From: Bog-473 sp963807675
GTDB lineage: Bacteria > Actinomycetota > Acidimicrobiia > Acidimicrobiales > RAAP-2
Direction: 5' to 3'
DNA length: 64,000 nucleotides
NCBI GenBank assembly: GCA_963807675.1
Contig: CAWECP010000004.1
Span: 61,344-125,343, forward strand
The position numbers and the translations under genes were made by a program. The notes beneath the pieces are model-generated. The model did no database searches, was not told where the DNA came from, and worked only from the letters and a program-made list of their open reading frames with translations. This document shows, piece by piece, positions 8,837 to 17,235 of this stretch (within the stretch, counting starts at the first letter, position 1; each line of letters opens with the position of its first letter).

Positions 8837-9811
8837 ATGCAGGAGGCGGTCGCAGGCAGCGGGGCGGGTGCCACCGGGCTCAGGTGCCCCCCCATGCTCT
8901 TCTGCTCGGGCCTGCGCAAGCGCTATGGGGACCGGCTGGCCGTCGACGGCGTGTCCTTCTCCATCGCCACCCGGGAGTGCTACGGCCTGCTCGGCCCGAA
9001 CGGGGCCGGCAAGACGACGACCATCTCCATGCTGTGCGGGCTCACCCTGCGCGACGAGGGCCAGATCACCATCGACGGGCACGAGGCCGGCACGCTCGAG
9101 GCGAAGCGGGCTGTCGGCTACGTCCCCCAGGACCTGGCGCTCTACCCCGACCTGTCGGCCACGGAGAACCTCACGTTCTTCGGCCAGCTCTACGGCCTCT
9201 CGGGCAAGGAGCTGGAGGGGCGCATCCGCGAGACGCTCGAACTGGTCGGCCTGGCCGATCGGGGCAAGGACCGCATCGGCACCTATTCGGGCGGCATGAA
9301 GCGGCGCGCCAACATGGCGGCCGGACTGTTGCACCGGCCCAAGTTGCTCGTGCTGGACGAGCCGACCGTCGGTGTCGACCCCCAGAGCCGCAACGCCATC
9401 CTCGAGACCGTGGGCGCGTTGGGCATCGCCGTCCTCTACACGACGCACTACATGGAGGAGGCGGCCAAACTGTGCGACCGCATCGGCATCATCGATGACG
9501 GCAAGCTGGTCGCCGAGGGCACGGCCGACGGGTTGATCAGCGCGCACGGGGGCCGGGACAAGGTGCACCTGGAGTGCGACGCAGCGAGGCTGGACGAGCT
9601 GGCCGCCGCCTGCCGCGCCCTGGACAACGTGCACGACGTGCGCGAGGTCGACGAACACCTCGAGCTCACGACCGATCACGGGCCGGCCGTTCTGCCGGCC
9701 GTCGTCGCGGTGGCGGCCAAGCACAACGTCGAGCTGACCGGCGTGGAAGTCCGCTCCCCGAACCTCGAAGATGTCTTCTTGAGCCTGACGGGGAAAGAGC
9801 TGCGGGATTGA
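8837..9811 (+). CDS. ABC exporter ATPase (Drr/Nod type)
   Basis: The 324-residue nucleotide-binding subunit of an ABC-2 exporter. It has Walker A GPNGAGKTT (residues about 53-61), Q-loop YVPQDL, signature YSGGMKRR (about 153-160), Walker B LLVLDEPTVG and the H-loop YTTHYMEEA, followed by the C-terminal DrrA-type domain ending NLEDVFLSLTG. ATG at 8837 is the first start; ATG at 8894 would give a protein starting closer to the domain. The stop overlaps the TTG start of the permease gene. Together with two permeases it should export a small or lipid molecule. Confidence 0.9.
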   Translation: MQEAVAGSGAGATGLRCPPMLFCSGLRKRYGDRLAVDGVSFSIATRECYGLLGPNGAGKTTTISMLCGLTLRDEGQITIDGHEAGTLEAKRAVGYVPQDLALYPDLSATENLTFFGQLYGLSGKELEGRIRETLELVGLADRGKDRIGTYSGGMKRRANMAAGLLHRPKLLVLDEPTVGVDPQSRNAILETVGALGIAVLYTTHYMEEAAKLCDRIGIIDDGKLVAEGTADGLISAHGGRDKVHLECDAARLDELAAACRALDNVHDVREVDEHLELTTDHGPAVLPAVVAVAAKHNVELTGVEVRSPNLEDVFLSLTGKELRD

Positions 9812-10932
9812 TCCGCGTCGTCGCGCTCAACGAGCTGCGCCGGCGGCTGCGCGATCGCTCCGTTCTCATCGGCTGCATTGCGGCGCCGCTGCTGATGTCG
9901 GCCGTCCTCGGTCTCTCGTTCGCCGGCGCCAGCTCGACCACGGCGTTGCGCATCGGTGTGTCCGGGGCCTCGTCACAGCTGCTGGCGTCGGCCGAGCGGG
10001 CCAGCCAGCTGCCCCACGGCATCACCGTGGTGACGCTGGCCAGCGAGCAGGCGGTCAAGACGGCGGTGACCAACGGCGACCTGGCCGGCGGCGTCGCGGT
10101 GCGGTCCGACCAGCTGCGCCTGCACAGCCTGCTCGTCCCGGTCGTCGACCCGGGCGCGTCGACGACGCCCGGCTTCGACGTGGTGACCCGCGGCACGTCC
10201 CAGCTCGGGCAGGAGTACGCCGAGTCGGTGGCGGCCGGCATGGCCAGCGTCCTCTACGCCGGGCGAGTGCCCCACGGCGCCGATCCGACCGCCGTGGCCA
10301 TCACGACGCTGAGCGTGGGAAAGCCCGGCGGCAAGGTCGACCTCAACTTCTTCGCGCCCAACATCGCCGTGGTCTTCCTCTTCATCGGCAGCGGGCTGGG
10401 CATGCGGTCGCTGCTGATGGAGCGCGCCGCCGGCACGCTCTCCCGCCTGACGGCGGCGCCGCTGCGGCCCACGCAGATCGTGTTCGGGAAGCTGCTGGCC
10501 GTCTTCGTGACGGGCCTGGCCACGATCTTCGTCATCTGGGCCGTGACCACGTTCGCCTTCGGGGCCGACTGGGGCGACCCGCTCGGGGTCCTGCTCATGG
10601 CCGTGGGCGCGACCCTGGCCATGTGCGGCCTCGGTGTCTTCCTCACGTCACTGGCGAAGACCGAGCAGCAGGCGTTCGGCATCACCCTGCTGGTCGGCCT
10701 GTTCCTGGCGCTGCTCGGCGGCAACCTGTTGCCGTCGGGCTCGCTGCCCGACCTCTTCCAGGTCCTGGCCCTCGGGACGCCGAACGGGTGGGCGCTGGTC
10801 GGGTTCGGCCGCCTCGACCAGTTGGGCGAGCCGGCCCGCAGCATCGTCGGGCCCTTCATCGTGCTGCTGGCCATCGCCGTGGTGACGGGCGGCCTGGCCA
10901 TGATCCGGGTGCGCAGGATGGTGGAGCCGTGA
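9808..10932 (+). CDS. ABC-2 type transport permease
   Basis: A 374-residue permease. It has one N-terminal membrane helix (LIGCIAAPLLMSAVLGLSF), an extracytoplasmic loop of about 150 residues, then five helices including VVFLFIGSGLGM and the LMERAAGTLSRLTAAPLR coupling segment that marks ABC-2 permeases. The start is taken as TTG at 9808, overlapping the ATPase stop by two bases. The 3' end overlaps the GTG of the second permease as GTGA. The subunits would form a heterodimeric channel with the ATPase at 8837. Confidence 0.82.
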   Translation: MIRVVALNELRRRLRDRSVLIGCIAAPLLMSAVLGLSFAGASSTTALRIGVSGASSQLLASAERASQLPHGITVVTLASEQAVKTAVTNGDLAGGVAVRSDQLRLHSLLVPVVDPGASTTPGFDVVTRGTSQLGQEYAESVAAGMASVLYAGRVPHGADPTAVAITTLSVGKPGGKVDLNFFAPNIAVVFLFIGSGLGMRSLLMERAAGTLSRLTAAPLRPTQIVFGKLLAVFVTGLATIFVIWAVTTFAFGADWGDPLGVLLMAVGATLAMCGLGVFLTSLAKTEQQAFGITLLVGLFLALLGGNLLPSGSLPDLFQVLALGTPNGWALVGFGRLDQLGEPARSIVGPFIVLLAIAVVTGGLAMIRVRRMVEP

Positions 10933-11974
10933 GCGCGGTGATCTGGGTCAACCTGAAGCGGGCCATGGGGGACCGGCGCCTGCTCATCATCGGGACGCTG
11001 GTACCGGTCGTCATCATCCTCATCACCGGCCTGCTCGAGGGCAGTCCGCAGCGAGCCCATCGGACTGTTGCACCCCTCGGCGCGTCTGCTGCACCTGGCC
11101 GAGACCACCGACGGGGTCAAGGTGCGGGTGGAGGCCAACCGGACCGACCTGACCGATGACATCCTGCGGGGCCGGGTGGTGGCCGGCATCATCGAGCTGC
11201 CATCGTCGGGCAACTCGGTGCGGGCGGACTTCGTGATCGAGTCGGCCACCACCGACGCCGTGCAGGCGCGCACCGACGTGGTGGCCCTGATGGACCTGAT
11301 GGCGGCCGAGGGGACGGACACCAAGTTCACCGACGCCACCCTGCAGGCAACCCAGACCGAGGCCCCGCTCAGCCCCTTCGCCTACGTGGCGCCGGCCAAC
11401 CTGGTGCTGTTCATGGGGATCGCCGTGCTGGTCCTCTCGGCCGGCATGGTCGAGACCCGCCGGCTCGGCGTGATCCAGCGACTGTCCGCCGCGCCCGTGC
11501 GCAAGCGCTCCATCGTGTTCGGCCAAATGGCCAGCATGATGGTCACGGCGGTGGCCATGGCGGTCGGGTTGCTCTTCGTCGGCATCATCCTCTTCGACGT
11601 GCACTGGGGCAACCCGTTGAGCGTCGCGCTCGTGGTGATACTGCTCGGCATCAGCATCGCCGCGCTGGCCGTGATCATCGGCACCTGGTCCCGTTCGCAG
11701 GAGCAGGCCATCGCCACCGCCGTCATCGTCGCCATCATTGCCGGCATGCTCGGCGGCTGCGTCTACCAACTCGACACCGTCGGCACGTCGGTGCGCGAGG
11801 TAGGCCATATCGTGCCGCAGGCCTGGGCCATGGACGCCTTCATCAAGCTGATCTATGACCATGCCACCTTCACCGACACGCTGCCCGAGATCGGGGCGCT
11901 GGCCGTGTTCGCCGCGCTGCTCGAGCGCGCTGGCCGTCTGGTACTACTCGCGCAAGGTGTTCTCGACCACCTGA
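10929..11974 (+). CDS. ABC-2 type transport permease, second subunit (two frameshifts)
   Basis: This permease is split over three frames. The GTG at 10929 encodes a first helix (LLIIGTLVPVVIILITGLL); an extra base at about 11052 shifts the frame, after which EPIGLLHPSARLLHL and six more segments follow, including VETRRLGVIQRLSAAPVRK. A second extra base near 11924 shifts again into ALAVWYYSRKVF and a TGA at 11972-11974. With both bases removed it is a normal permease of about 347 residues, homologous in layout to its partner at 9808. Sequencing error is more likely than decay because no other damage is seen. Confidence 0.72.
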
Positions 11975-11979
11975 GCGGC

Positions 11980-13419
11980 TCAGCGTAGGTACTTACCGAC
12001 CGCTTCGAGATGACGCTGCATCCGGCGGCGGGCGGTCTCGCCATCCCGCTCGATGATCGCCTGAGCCACGGCCGCGTGCGCCCTCGACACCGTGCCGGCG
12101 GCCAAGACGCGGTCGGCGTCGGAAATGCCTTCGACCTGGTGGATGCGCATGAGGCGTACCAGGACGAGGTTCACCAGCTCGAGGGCGCGGTTGGCGGCCA
12201 GAGACGCGATGAGTGCGTGCAGGTCGTGTCCACCGTCGGCGAACTCGCGCACCGACAGCACGCGCTCGCGCTCCAGCGCGGCACGCAACTCCTCCTCGCC
12301 GCTGGCATCCAGACGGGTCGTGGTCAAGTCGACGAGCGCTAGCTCCACCCGGATACGCAACTCGACCAGGTCGCTCAGGGAGATGTCGCGCCGGGTCAGA
12401 TAGACGGCGGCCACGTCACTGACACCGCGGGCGCTTGTCGCGCTGACGAAGAGGCCGCCACCGGGGCCACGCCGCATGGTGGCGATCTGGTGGTGCTCGA
12501 GCAGGCGGAGTGCCTCGCGGAACACGGCCCGGCTGGCGCCATAGCGTTCGATCAATGCGGCCTGTGAGCCCAGGAGGTACCCGGGTGGGAGGTCGTCGGC
12601 CACGATGTCCTGCAAAATGGCGCGGGCGACGTCCTCGGCGCGCTTGTTGCTGACGCCACCGCCAAGGGCGACGCTGCGGGACAGGTACTGACGGGAGAGC
12701 CGGCGATGTTGCAAGAAGGCGGACTCGGCCTCGAGGTGCCGGCGCATGCGGCGGCTGGCCCGTCCGGCGTCGCCCTCGAGAACGGCTTCGGTGATGCCGG
12801 CATGGGCCTGGTACGACTCGGTCAGCGTGGCGTCGCTGAGCGACGTCTCGCCACCGCGGAAGTAGAGGAAGGCGACCCGGTTGAAGATGTCGACGAAGAG
12901 CTCGAGGGTCGGGTTGCGCGTGACGGCAGCCAGGCGGGCGTGCAGCGCCCGGTGGTCGGTGACCTCCCCGGCGGCCTCGTCGGCCACGAGCGCCCGGAGG
13001 TCGGAGGCGTCGTGCTCGGTCAGCCGTTTCGTGGCCAACTCGGCTGCGATCTCCTCCAGGACGATCCGGGCCTCGAAGACCTCCTCCAGGCGGGTGTTGG
13101 CCCGGTGCAGGTACAGGACGGCGGCGTCGATGATGGCGTCGACCGTCGGCTCGGTCACGACCAGGCCGCCGCGGGGGCCACGGCGCATGAAGGCGATCTG
13201 CTGGTTCTCGACGAGGCGGACGGCCTCGCGGAAGACGGCGCGGCTGACGCCGTAACGCTCGATCAACTCGGCCTGCGAGCCGAGCACGTCGCCGACGGGC
13301 CAGCCCCGGTCCATGACGTCGGTGAGGATCCGGCGGGCCACCCCGGCCGCCAACTTCTCCGTCGATTGGTCCGGGACCCGCGGCGGCGGTGCCGTGGTTG
13401 GGGCAGTGGAGTGGGCCAT
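11980..13419 (-). CDS. Duplicated GntR/FCD transcriptional regulator (two full copies in one chain)
   Basis: A 479-residue regulator made of two tandem GntR-FCD units. Unit 1 has a winged helix at about 25-95 (LGSQAELIERYGVSRAVFRE) and an FCD effector domain to about 240. Unit 2 repeats this with LGSQAALIERYGASRAVFRE at about 275-295 and a second FCD domain to the end. Ordinary FadR-subfamily regulators are near 230 residues and dimerise; this chain would be a built-in dimer. FCD domains bind small carboxylates or acyl groups, often with a metal. It is divergent from the P450 at 13492. ATG at 13419 leaves almost no leader behind the TATAAT at 13430-13435. Confidence 0.88.
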   Translation of the reverse strand: MAHSTAPTTAPPPRVPDQSTEKLAAGVARRILTDVMDRGWPVGDVLGSQAELIERYGVSRAVFREAVRLVENQQIAFMRRGPRGGLVVTEPTVDAIIDAAVLYLHRANTRLEEVFEARIVLEEIAAELATKRLTEHDASDLRALVADEAAGEVTDHRALHARLAAVTRNPTLELFVDIFNRVAFLYFRGGETSLSDATLTESYQAHAGITEAVLEGDAGRASRRMRRHLEAESAFLQHRRLSRQYLSRSVALGGGVSNKRAEDVARAILQDIVADDLPPGYLLGSQAALIERYGASRAVFREALRLLEHHQIATMRRGPGGGLFVSATSARGVSDVAAVYLTRRDISLSDLVELRIRVELALVDLTTTRLDASGEEELRAALERERVLSVREFADGGHDLHALIASLAANRALELVNLVLVRLMRIHQVEGISDADRVLAAGTVSRAHAAVAQAIIERDGETARRRMQRHLEAVGKYLR

Positions 13420-13429
13420 CGGTCAATAG

Positions 13430-13445
13430 ATTATACTCAATTACG
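13430..13445. promoter_or_regulatory. Divergent promoter/operator between duplicated GntR gene and P450
   Basis: An AT-rich island. Minus-strand TATAAT (13430-13435) lies about 11 bases from the regulator start and could give a nearly leaderless transcript. Plus-strand TATACT (13432-13437) may serve the P450. The 13-mer ATACTCAATTACG (13433-13445) recurs with one change at 37897-37909, upstream of the Liv transporter. Confidence 0.4.
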
Positions 13446-13491
13446 TGCCAGGAACCCGGGACCAGCGGCGCGTGGCGCAGGGCAGGCCCCG

Positions 13492-14736
13492 TTGAGCGAC
13501 TCGGCCCACACCGACGTGCTGACGCGGACGGACCTGGCCGACCCGGTCATGTTCGAGGACCCGTTCCCGCTCTTCGCCGAGCTGCGTCGGAGCGCGCCGG
13601 TAGCGCCGGCGTACTCGAAGCAGATGCTGGGCGGCGCCGGCTACATGTTGACGCGCCACGAGCACGTGTTGCTGCTGCATAACGACCTGCGCTTCTCGAG
13701 CGACCCGACGCGTGGCGGCTCGTCCTTCCTGATGCGCCACTTGCCCAGGATGTTCCGCCTCCTGATGAACAGCATGGTCTACAAGGACGATCCCGACCAC
13801 GCCCGCCTGCGCCGATTGGTCAACAAGGCGTTCACGCCCCGCCGGGTGCAGGAGCTGACGGGCGACATCGAGCGCATCGTGGCCGACCTGCTCGACAAAG
13901 TGGAGCAGCAGGGCGACGAGACGGTCGATCTGGTGGCCCGGTTCGCCGTGCCCCTGCCGCTGTCGGTCATCTCGACCATGCTCGGTGTGCGCGACGAGGA
14001 CCGCGACGAATTCCACGTGCTGGTGGAGCGCTTCGTGGTCCGCCTGGGCAGCGGCTCGTCGGCCGACGCGCTGAAGGCCGTCCCCACGGCGCGCAAGCTC
14101 TACGCCGTCCTGCTGCGCCTGGCCGACCAGCGCCGGGCGGAGCCCGACGACGGCATGATCTCGGCCCTGCTCGAGGCCAGGGAGGAGGGCGACTCGCTCA
14201 GCGACGAAGAGGTCATGGGCATGATCTTCCTCCTCATGCTGGCCGGGCACGACACCACGGCCAATCTCATCGGCAGCTCGGCGCTGGCCCTGATGGAGCA
14301 CCGCGACCAGGCTGAGCGCTGGCGGGCCGACCCCGGCCTGACCACGAGCGCAGTCGAGGAGCTGCTCCGCTTCACTACGCCGGTTCCCTGCGGGGCGGCT
14401 CGTACCCTGCTGGCCGACGTGGACATCGAGGGCACGACGCTGTCCCAGGGAAACAAGGTGCTGGGCATGATCATCTCGGCCAATCGCGACGAAGCGGTAT
14501 TCGAGCACCCGGACGAGCTCGACCTGGGACGCGACCCCAACAAGCACCTCACCTTCGCCTTCGGAAAGCACTTCTGCCTGGGCAACCAGCTGGCCCGGCT
14601 CGAGGGGCAGATCGCCATCGGCGAGTTGATACGGCGCTTCCCCGATATGCAGTTGGCCGTGCCGCGGGAGCAGTTGCAGTACAAGCCGGTGCAGGCGCTG
14701 CGCGGATTCCGCAGCCTGCCGGTCACGCTCCGTTAG
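13492..14736 (+). CDS. Cytochrome P450
   Basis: A 414-residue soluble bacterial P450 that would hydroxylate an organic substrate using ferredoxin-supplied electrons. The I-helix has LAGHDTTANL (residues about 256-265), the K-helix has EELLR, and the haem loop is FGKHFCLG with the Cys ligand near residue 362. The most plausible start in frame is TTG at 13492; the ATG at 13549 would remove the usual N-terminal segment. No ferredoxin gene is adjacent. It is divergent from the duplicated GntR regulator, which is the obvious candidate for its control. Confidence 0.87.
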   Translation: MSDSAHTDVLTRTDLADPVMFEDPFPLFAELRRSAPVAPAYSKQMLGGAGYMLTRHEHVLLLHNDLRFSSDPTRGGSSFLMRHLPRMFRLLMNSMVYKDDPDHARLRRLVNKAFTPRRVQELTGDIERIVADLLDKVEQQGDETVDLVARFAVPLPLSVISTMLGVRDEDRDEFHVLVERFVVRLGSGSSADALKAVPTARKLYAVLLRLADQRRAEPDDGMISALLEAREEGDSLSDEEVMGMIFLLMLAGHDTTANLIGSSALALMEHRDQAERWRADPGLTTSAVEELLRFTTPVPCGAARTLLADVDIEGTTLSQGNKVLGMIISANRDEAVFEHPDELDLGRDPNKHLTFAFGKHFCLGNQLARLEGQIAIGELIRRFPDMQLAVPREQLQYKPVQALRGFRSLPVTLR

Positions 14737-14737
14737 C

Positions 14738-15769
14738 TCACCGACCTCCGGCCCGCCGGCGGTTGGCCTCCCATAACCCGCGGCTGAAGTAGCTCTGGTC
14801 CTCGCCCCAGCCCTCCGCGCCGTCGTCCCAGCGCCAGTGCACCAGGGTGTCGCCGCCGTGCCCGCGCCAGTGCCGGCTGATCGCTTCCCCGCGCACCGAC
14901 AGCCGGCGGTTGAATTCGTCCACCGCCTCGATCTCGAACGCCAGTGGCCATCCCGTCGCCGCGTCGAAGCGGATGCGGCGCTCGCCGGCCAGGATGTGCC
15001 CATACAGGTCGTCTCGCAGGAGGAAGCCGCACGTCACCGGCTCCACCTCCTCGGGGCCTGGCACGGCGTAGGTCAACCAGGCCTGGCCCCGACGGGCGGC
15101 GCAGAAGGAGTAGCCGACTCCGCCGAAGGTGGCCGCCGGCGAGGGAGCTGCCTCCGCCGGCCGGCGCTTGGGCCGGCCCAGCGGCCGCGGCCCCCAGGAG
15201 CGGTCGCGCACCGAGTAGCAGTCGATGGGGACCTCCTCGCCGCGTAGCACCATGGTCCCGGTCACGTGGCCGGCCTGGTCGAAATGCACGCCTTTGAGGA
15301 AGGGCACCACCCCGGTCGGATGCGGATTGGGCGCCATGATCGCCTCGAACTCCAGATCAACTTCGAGCCCGCCGGGGTCGGCGTAGGAGACGGAGTAGCG
15401 CTGCAGCGGCTCGAGCGCCCGCACGTGCACGCCGTTGGGCCACTCGAAGTCGCGCAGATCGCGTTCGTGCCGGGGCGCCAGCTGCAGGCCGGAGTACTCA
15501 GCCCGGTAGGCCAGCTCCCACGGGTAGGCGCCCGAGCCGTCCCACGCCCAGGCGCCGCCATTGCAGAGGTTGGCGTTCGGCCGGGCCTGGCAGTAGGTCC
15601 AGCCGCCCAGCCGGCGTTCCGGAACGTTCCACGAGAACCAGCACGTCTCGGTCTCCCACCAGCGGTCCGTCATCTCCTCGTCGTGGAAGTCGTCGTCCGC
15701 GGGGCCGAAGGTCCGGTAGGAACGCTCCGCACGCAACCGGTCGACGTCTTGCCCGAAGAGCTTGCTCAC
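14738..15769 (-). CDS. DUF7064/DUF7065-like protein of unknown function
   Basis: A 343-residue protein rich in Trp and Tyr with an all-beta character. Conserved-looking blocks are WFSWNVPERRLGGWTY (near residue 41), FEAIMAPNPHP, IDCYSVRDRSWGPRP near residue 190, and GGVGYSFCAARRG. I recognise this as the family found beside acyl-CoA and APH-like genes in actinobacteria and loosely related to lipocalin/hydroxyneurosporene-synthase-like folds; no activity is known. GTG at 15769 follows the kinase stop by 8 bases (GGGGCGACC between). A second, frameshifted member is at 27135, again next to an APH-like kinase. Confidence 0.65.
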   Translation of the reverse strand: MSKLFGQDVDRLRAERSYRTFGPADDDFHDEEMTDRWWETETCWFSWNVPERRLGGWTYCQARPNANLCNGGAWAWDGSGAYPWELAYRAEYSGLQLAPRHERDLRDFEWPNGVHVRALEPLQRYSVSYADPGGLEVDLEFEAIMAPNPHPTGVVPFLKGVHFDQAGHVTGTMVLRGEEVPIDCYSVRDRSWGPRPLGRPKRRPAEAAPSPAATFGGVGYSFCAARRGQAWLTYAVPGPEEVEPVTCGFLLRDDLYGHILAGERRIRFDAATGWPLAFEIEAVDEFNRRLSVRGEAISRHWRGHGGDTLVHWRWDDGAEGWGEDQSYFSRGLWEANRRRAGGR

Positions 15770-15777
15770 GGTCGCCC

Positions 15778-17235
15778 CTACCGCAGCTCGGGCCAGTGGC
15801 GGTCGGCCAGGACGCCCATGGCCGGACGGGCCAGCTCGGTCTCCCGGGCGACCCGGCGCCCCAGGGTACGCAGGTAGTCCGCGTCGCTCACCGCGCTCGC
15901 GGCGACAGCCGCCGCCGCAGCCTCCCGACCGTCCGCCACCGACGCCGGGCGTGCGTCGAGCAGCCGGCTCAGGTCGTCGAGCTCGCACGCGGCGTAGAAC
16001 TCGCCGTACCGGTCGACTTGGGCCAGGTACTTGATGATCCGTGACACTCCTTTGGCGCGCACCACCGCCAGTGGGTCCTCGGTACGGGGCACGACCACGT
16101 CGCGCAACTGGGTGAGCACCGCGTCGTACATCCAGTCGTGATCGCGCCACGCCCGACGCTGCTTCTCCTCGGCCGGTTCGAGCTGAAGGCCGATGGCCGC
16201 CGCCAGCGCTTCCAACCACAGGCGCCAGTGCAGCCTCCCGTAGATGAAGCCGTTGCCGACGTCTCCGCCCCCGCCGCCCCCTTCCTCTCCGCCACCGTCA
16301 CCAACGGCTTCCTCGAGCCCGTCCGCGCCGCCGTCCCGGTGCGGCCGGTGGCTCATCACCTGGAGCTTCGTCTCGGCCATCACCTGGTAGTAGTGCACCC
16401 GCCCCTCGTCGATCGGGTGGCCCGACAGCTCCTCGTACTCTCGCAAACGCCGGGGGAAGTCGGTGAAGGGCTCCTGGGTGGCCCGCAACGACAGCCAGGC
16501 GATGTCGTCCATGGGGTCGCCCAGGTGGGCCAGCTCCCAGTCGACCACCGCCGTCACCCGCCCTCCGGCGTACAGGAAGTTGCCCGGGCCGGTGTCGCCC
16601 TGCACCAGGACGAGCGGGCCGTCGTAGTCCGGCACGTGCCGGCGCAGCCACGACAGCGAAAAGGTCAACGCGGGGTCGACCGCCCCGCCCCGCAAGGCCA
16701 GCACCCGTTCCCACTCGTCGAGCTCCGCGCAGACGGCGTCGGTCACGGTCTCGACCGCAGGGAAGAGCGGCAGGTCCAGCGACGTCGCGTCCAGCGCGTG
16801 CAAGGCCGCCAGCTTGATCATGAAGTCGTGCGCCGTGGCCTCGGCCTCGTCCGCATCGGTGAGGCGGGAGAACCAGTTCTCGCCGGCCACACGCTCCGAC
16901 AGCATGGCCTGGTGCACCGGGTGCACGCCGAGCACCCGGGGGACCGGCACCGCCGTGTCCTGTAGGGCGAGATACACGCTCGCCTCCCGGTGCAGCGTCC
17001 ACGGGTCCTTGGTCCGGGCCGGGTCGGAGCGGTCGTAGCGCAGGAAGCACGCCGCCACCGACCCATCGGGATGCTCCAGGTCCACGAACCAGGCCTCCTT
17101 GCGCGCCCCGCCGGGTTTGCGATCCGCCGCCACCAGCCGCCCGCCGCCCACGTCCTCCATCCAGGACACCAGGTCGTCGGGCAGCGTTAGCGCCACGGGT
17201 CGGCTCACGGTAGGCAGCGGCCCCGCCTCGCTCAC
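15778..17235 (-). CDS. APH/ACAD10-like phosphotransferase family protein
   Basis: A 485-residue kinase-fold protein. The catalytic loop is VLVQGDTGPGNFLY near residue 220, with Asp as base and Asn as metal ligand, and the metal Asp is in VVDWELAHLGDPMDD. This set matches aminoglycoside-phosphotransferase/ACAD10 kinases, which in catabolic clusters phosphorylate hydroxyacyl compounds. About 170 extra C-terminal residues, partly Gly-rich around 300-320, follow the kinase core. The GTG start overlaps the stop of the acyl-CoA synthetase as GTGA. Drug resistance is unlikely in this context. Confidence 0.78.
   Translation of the reverse strand: MSEAGPLPTVSRPVALTLPDDLVSWMEDVGGGRLVAADRKPGGARKEAWFVDLEHPDGSVAACFLRYDRSDPARTKDPWTLHREASVYLALQDTAVPVPRVLGVHPVHQAMLSERVAGENWFSRLTDADEAEATAHDFMIKLAALHALDATSLDLPLFPAVETVTDAVCAELDEWERVLALRGGAVDPALTFSLSWLRRHVPDYDGPLVLVQGDTGPGNFLYAGGRVTAVVDWELAHLGDPMDDIAWLSLRATQEPFTDFPRRLREYEELSGHPIDEGRVHYYQVMAETKLQVMSHRPHRDGGADGLEEAVGDGGGEEGGGGGGDVGNGFIYGRLHWRLWLEALAAAIGLQLEPAEEKQRRAWRDHDWMYDAVLTQLRDVVVPRTEDPLAVVRAKGVSRIIKYLAQVDRYGEFYAACELDDLSRLLDARPASVADGREAAAAAVAASAVSDADYLRTLGRRVARETELARPAMGVLADRHWPELR

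Noticed and set aside
15778..17235. Aminoglycoside resistance gene
   Set aside because: The APH-like kinase motifs sit inside a CoA catabolic operon and match ACAD10-like kinases better in context.
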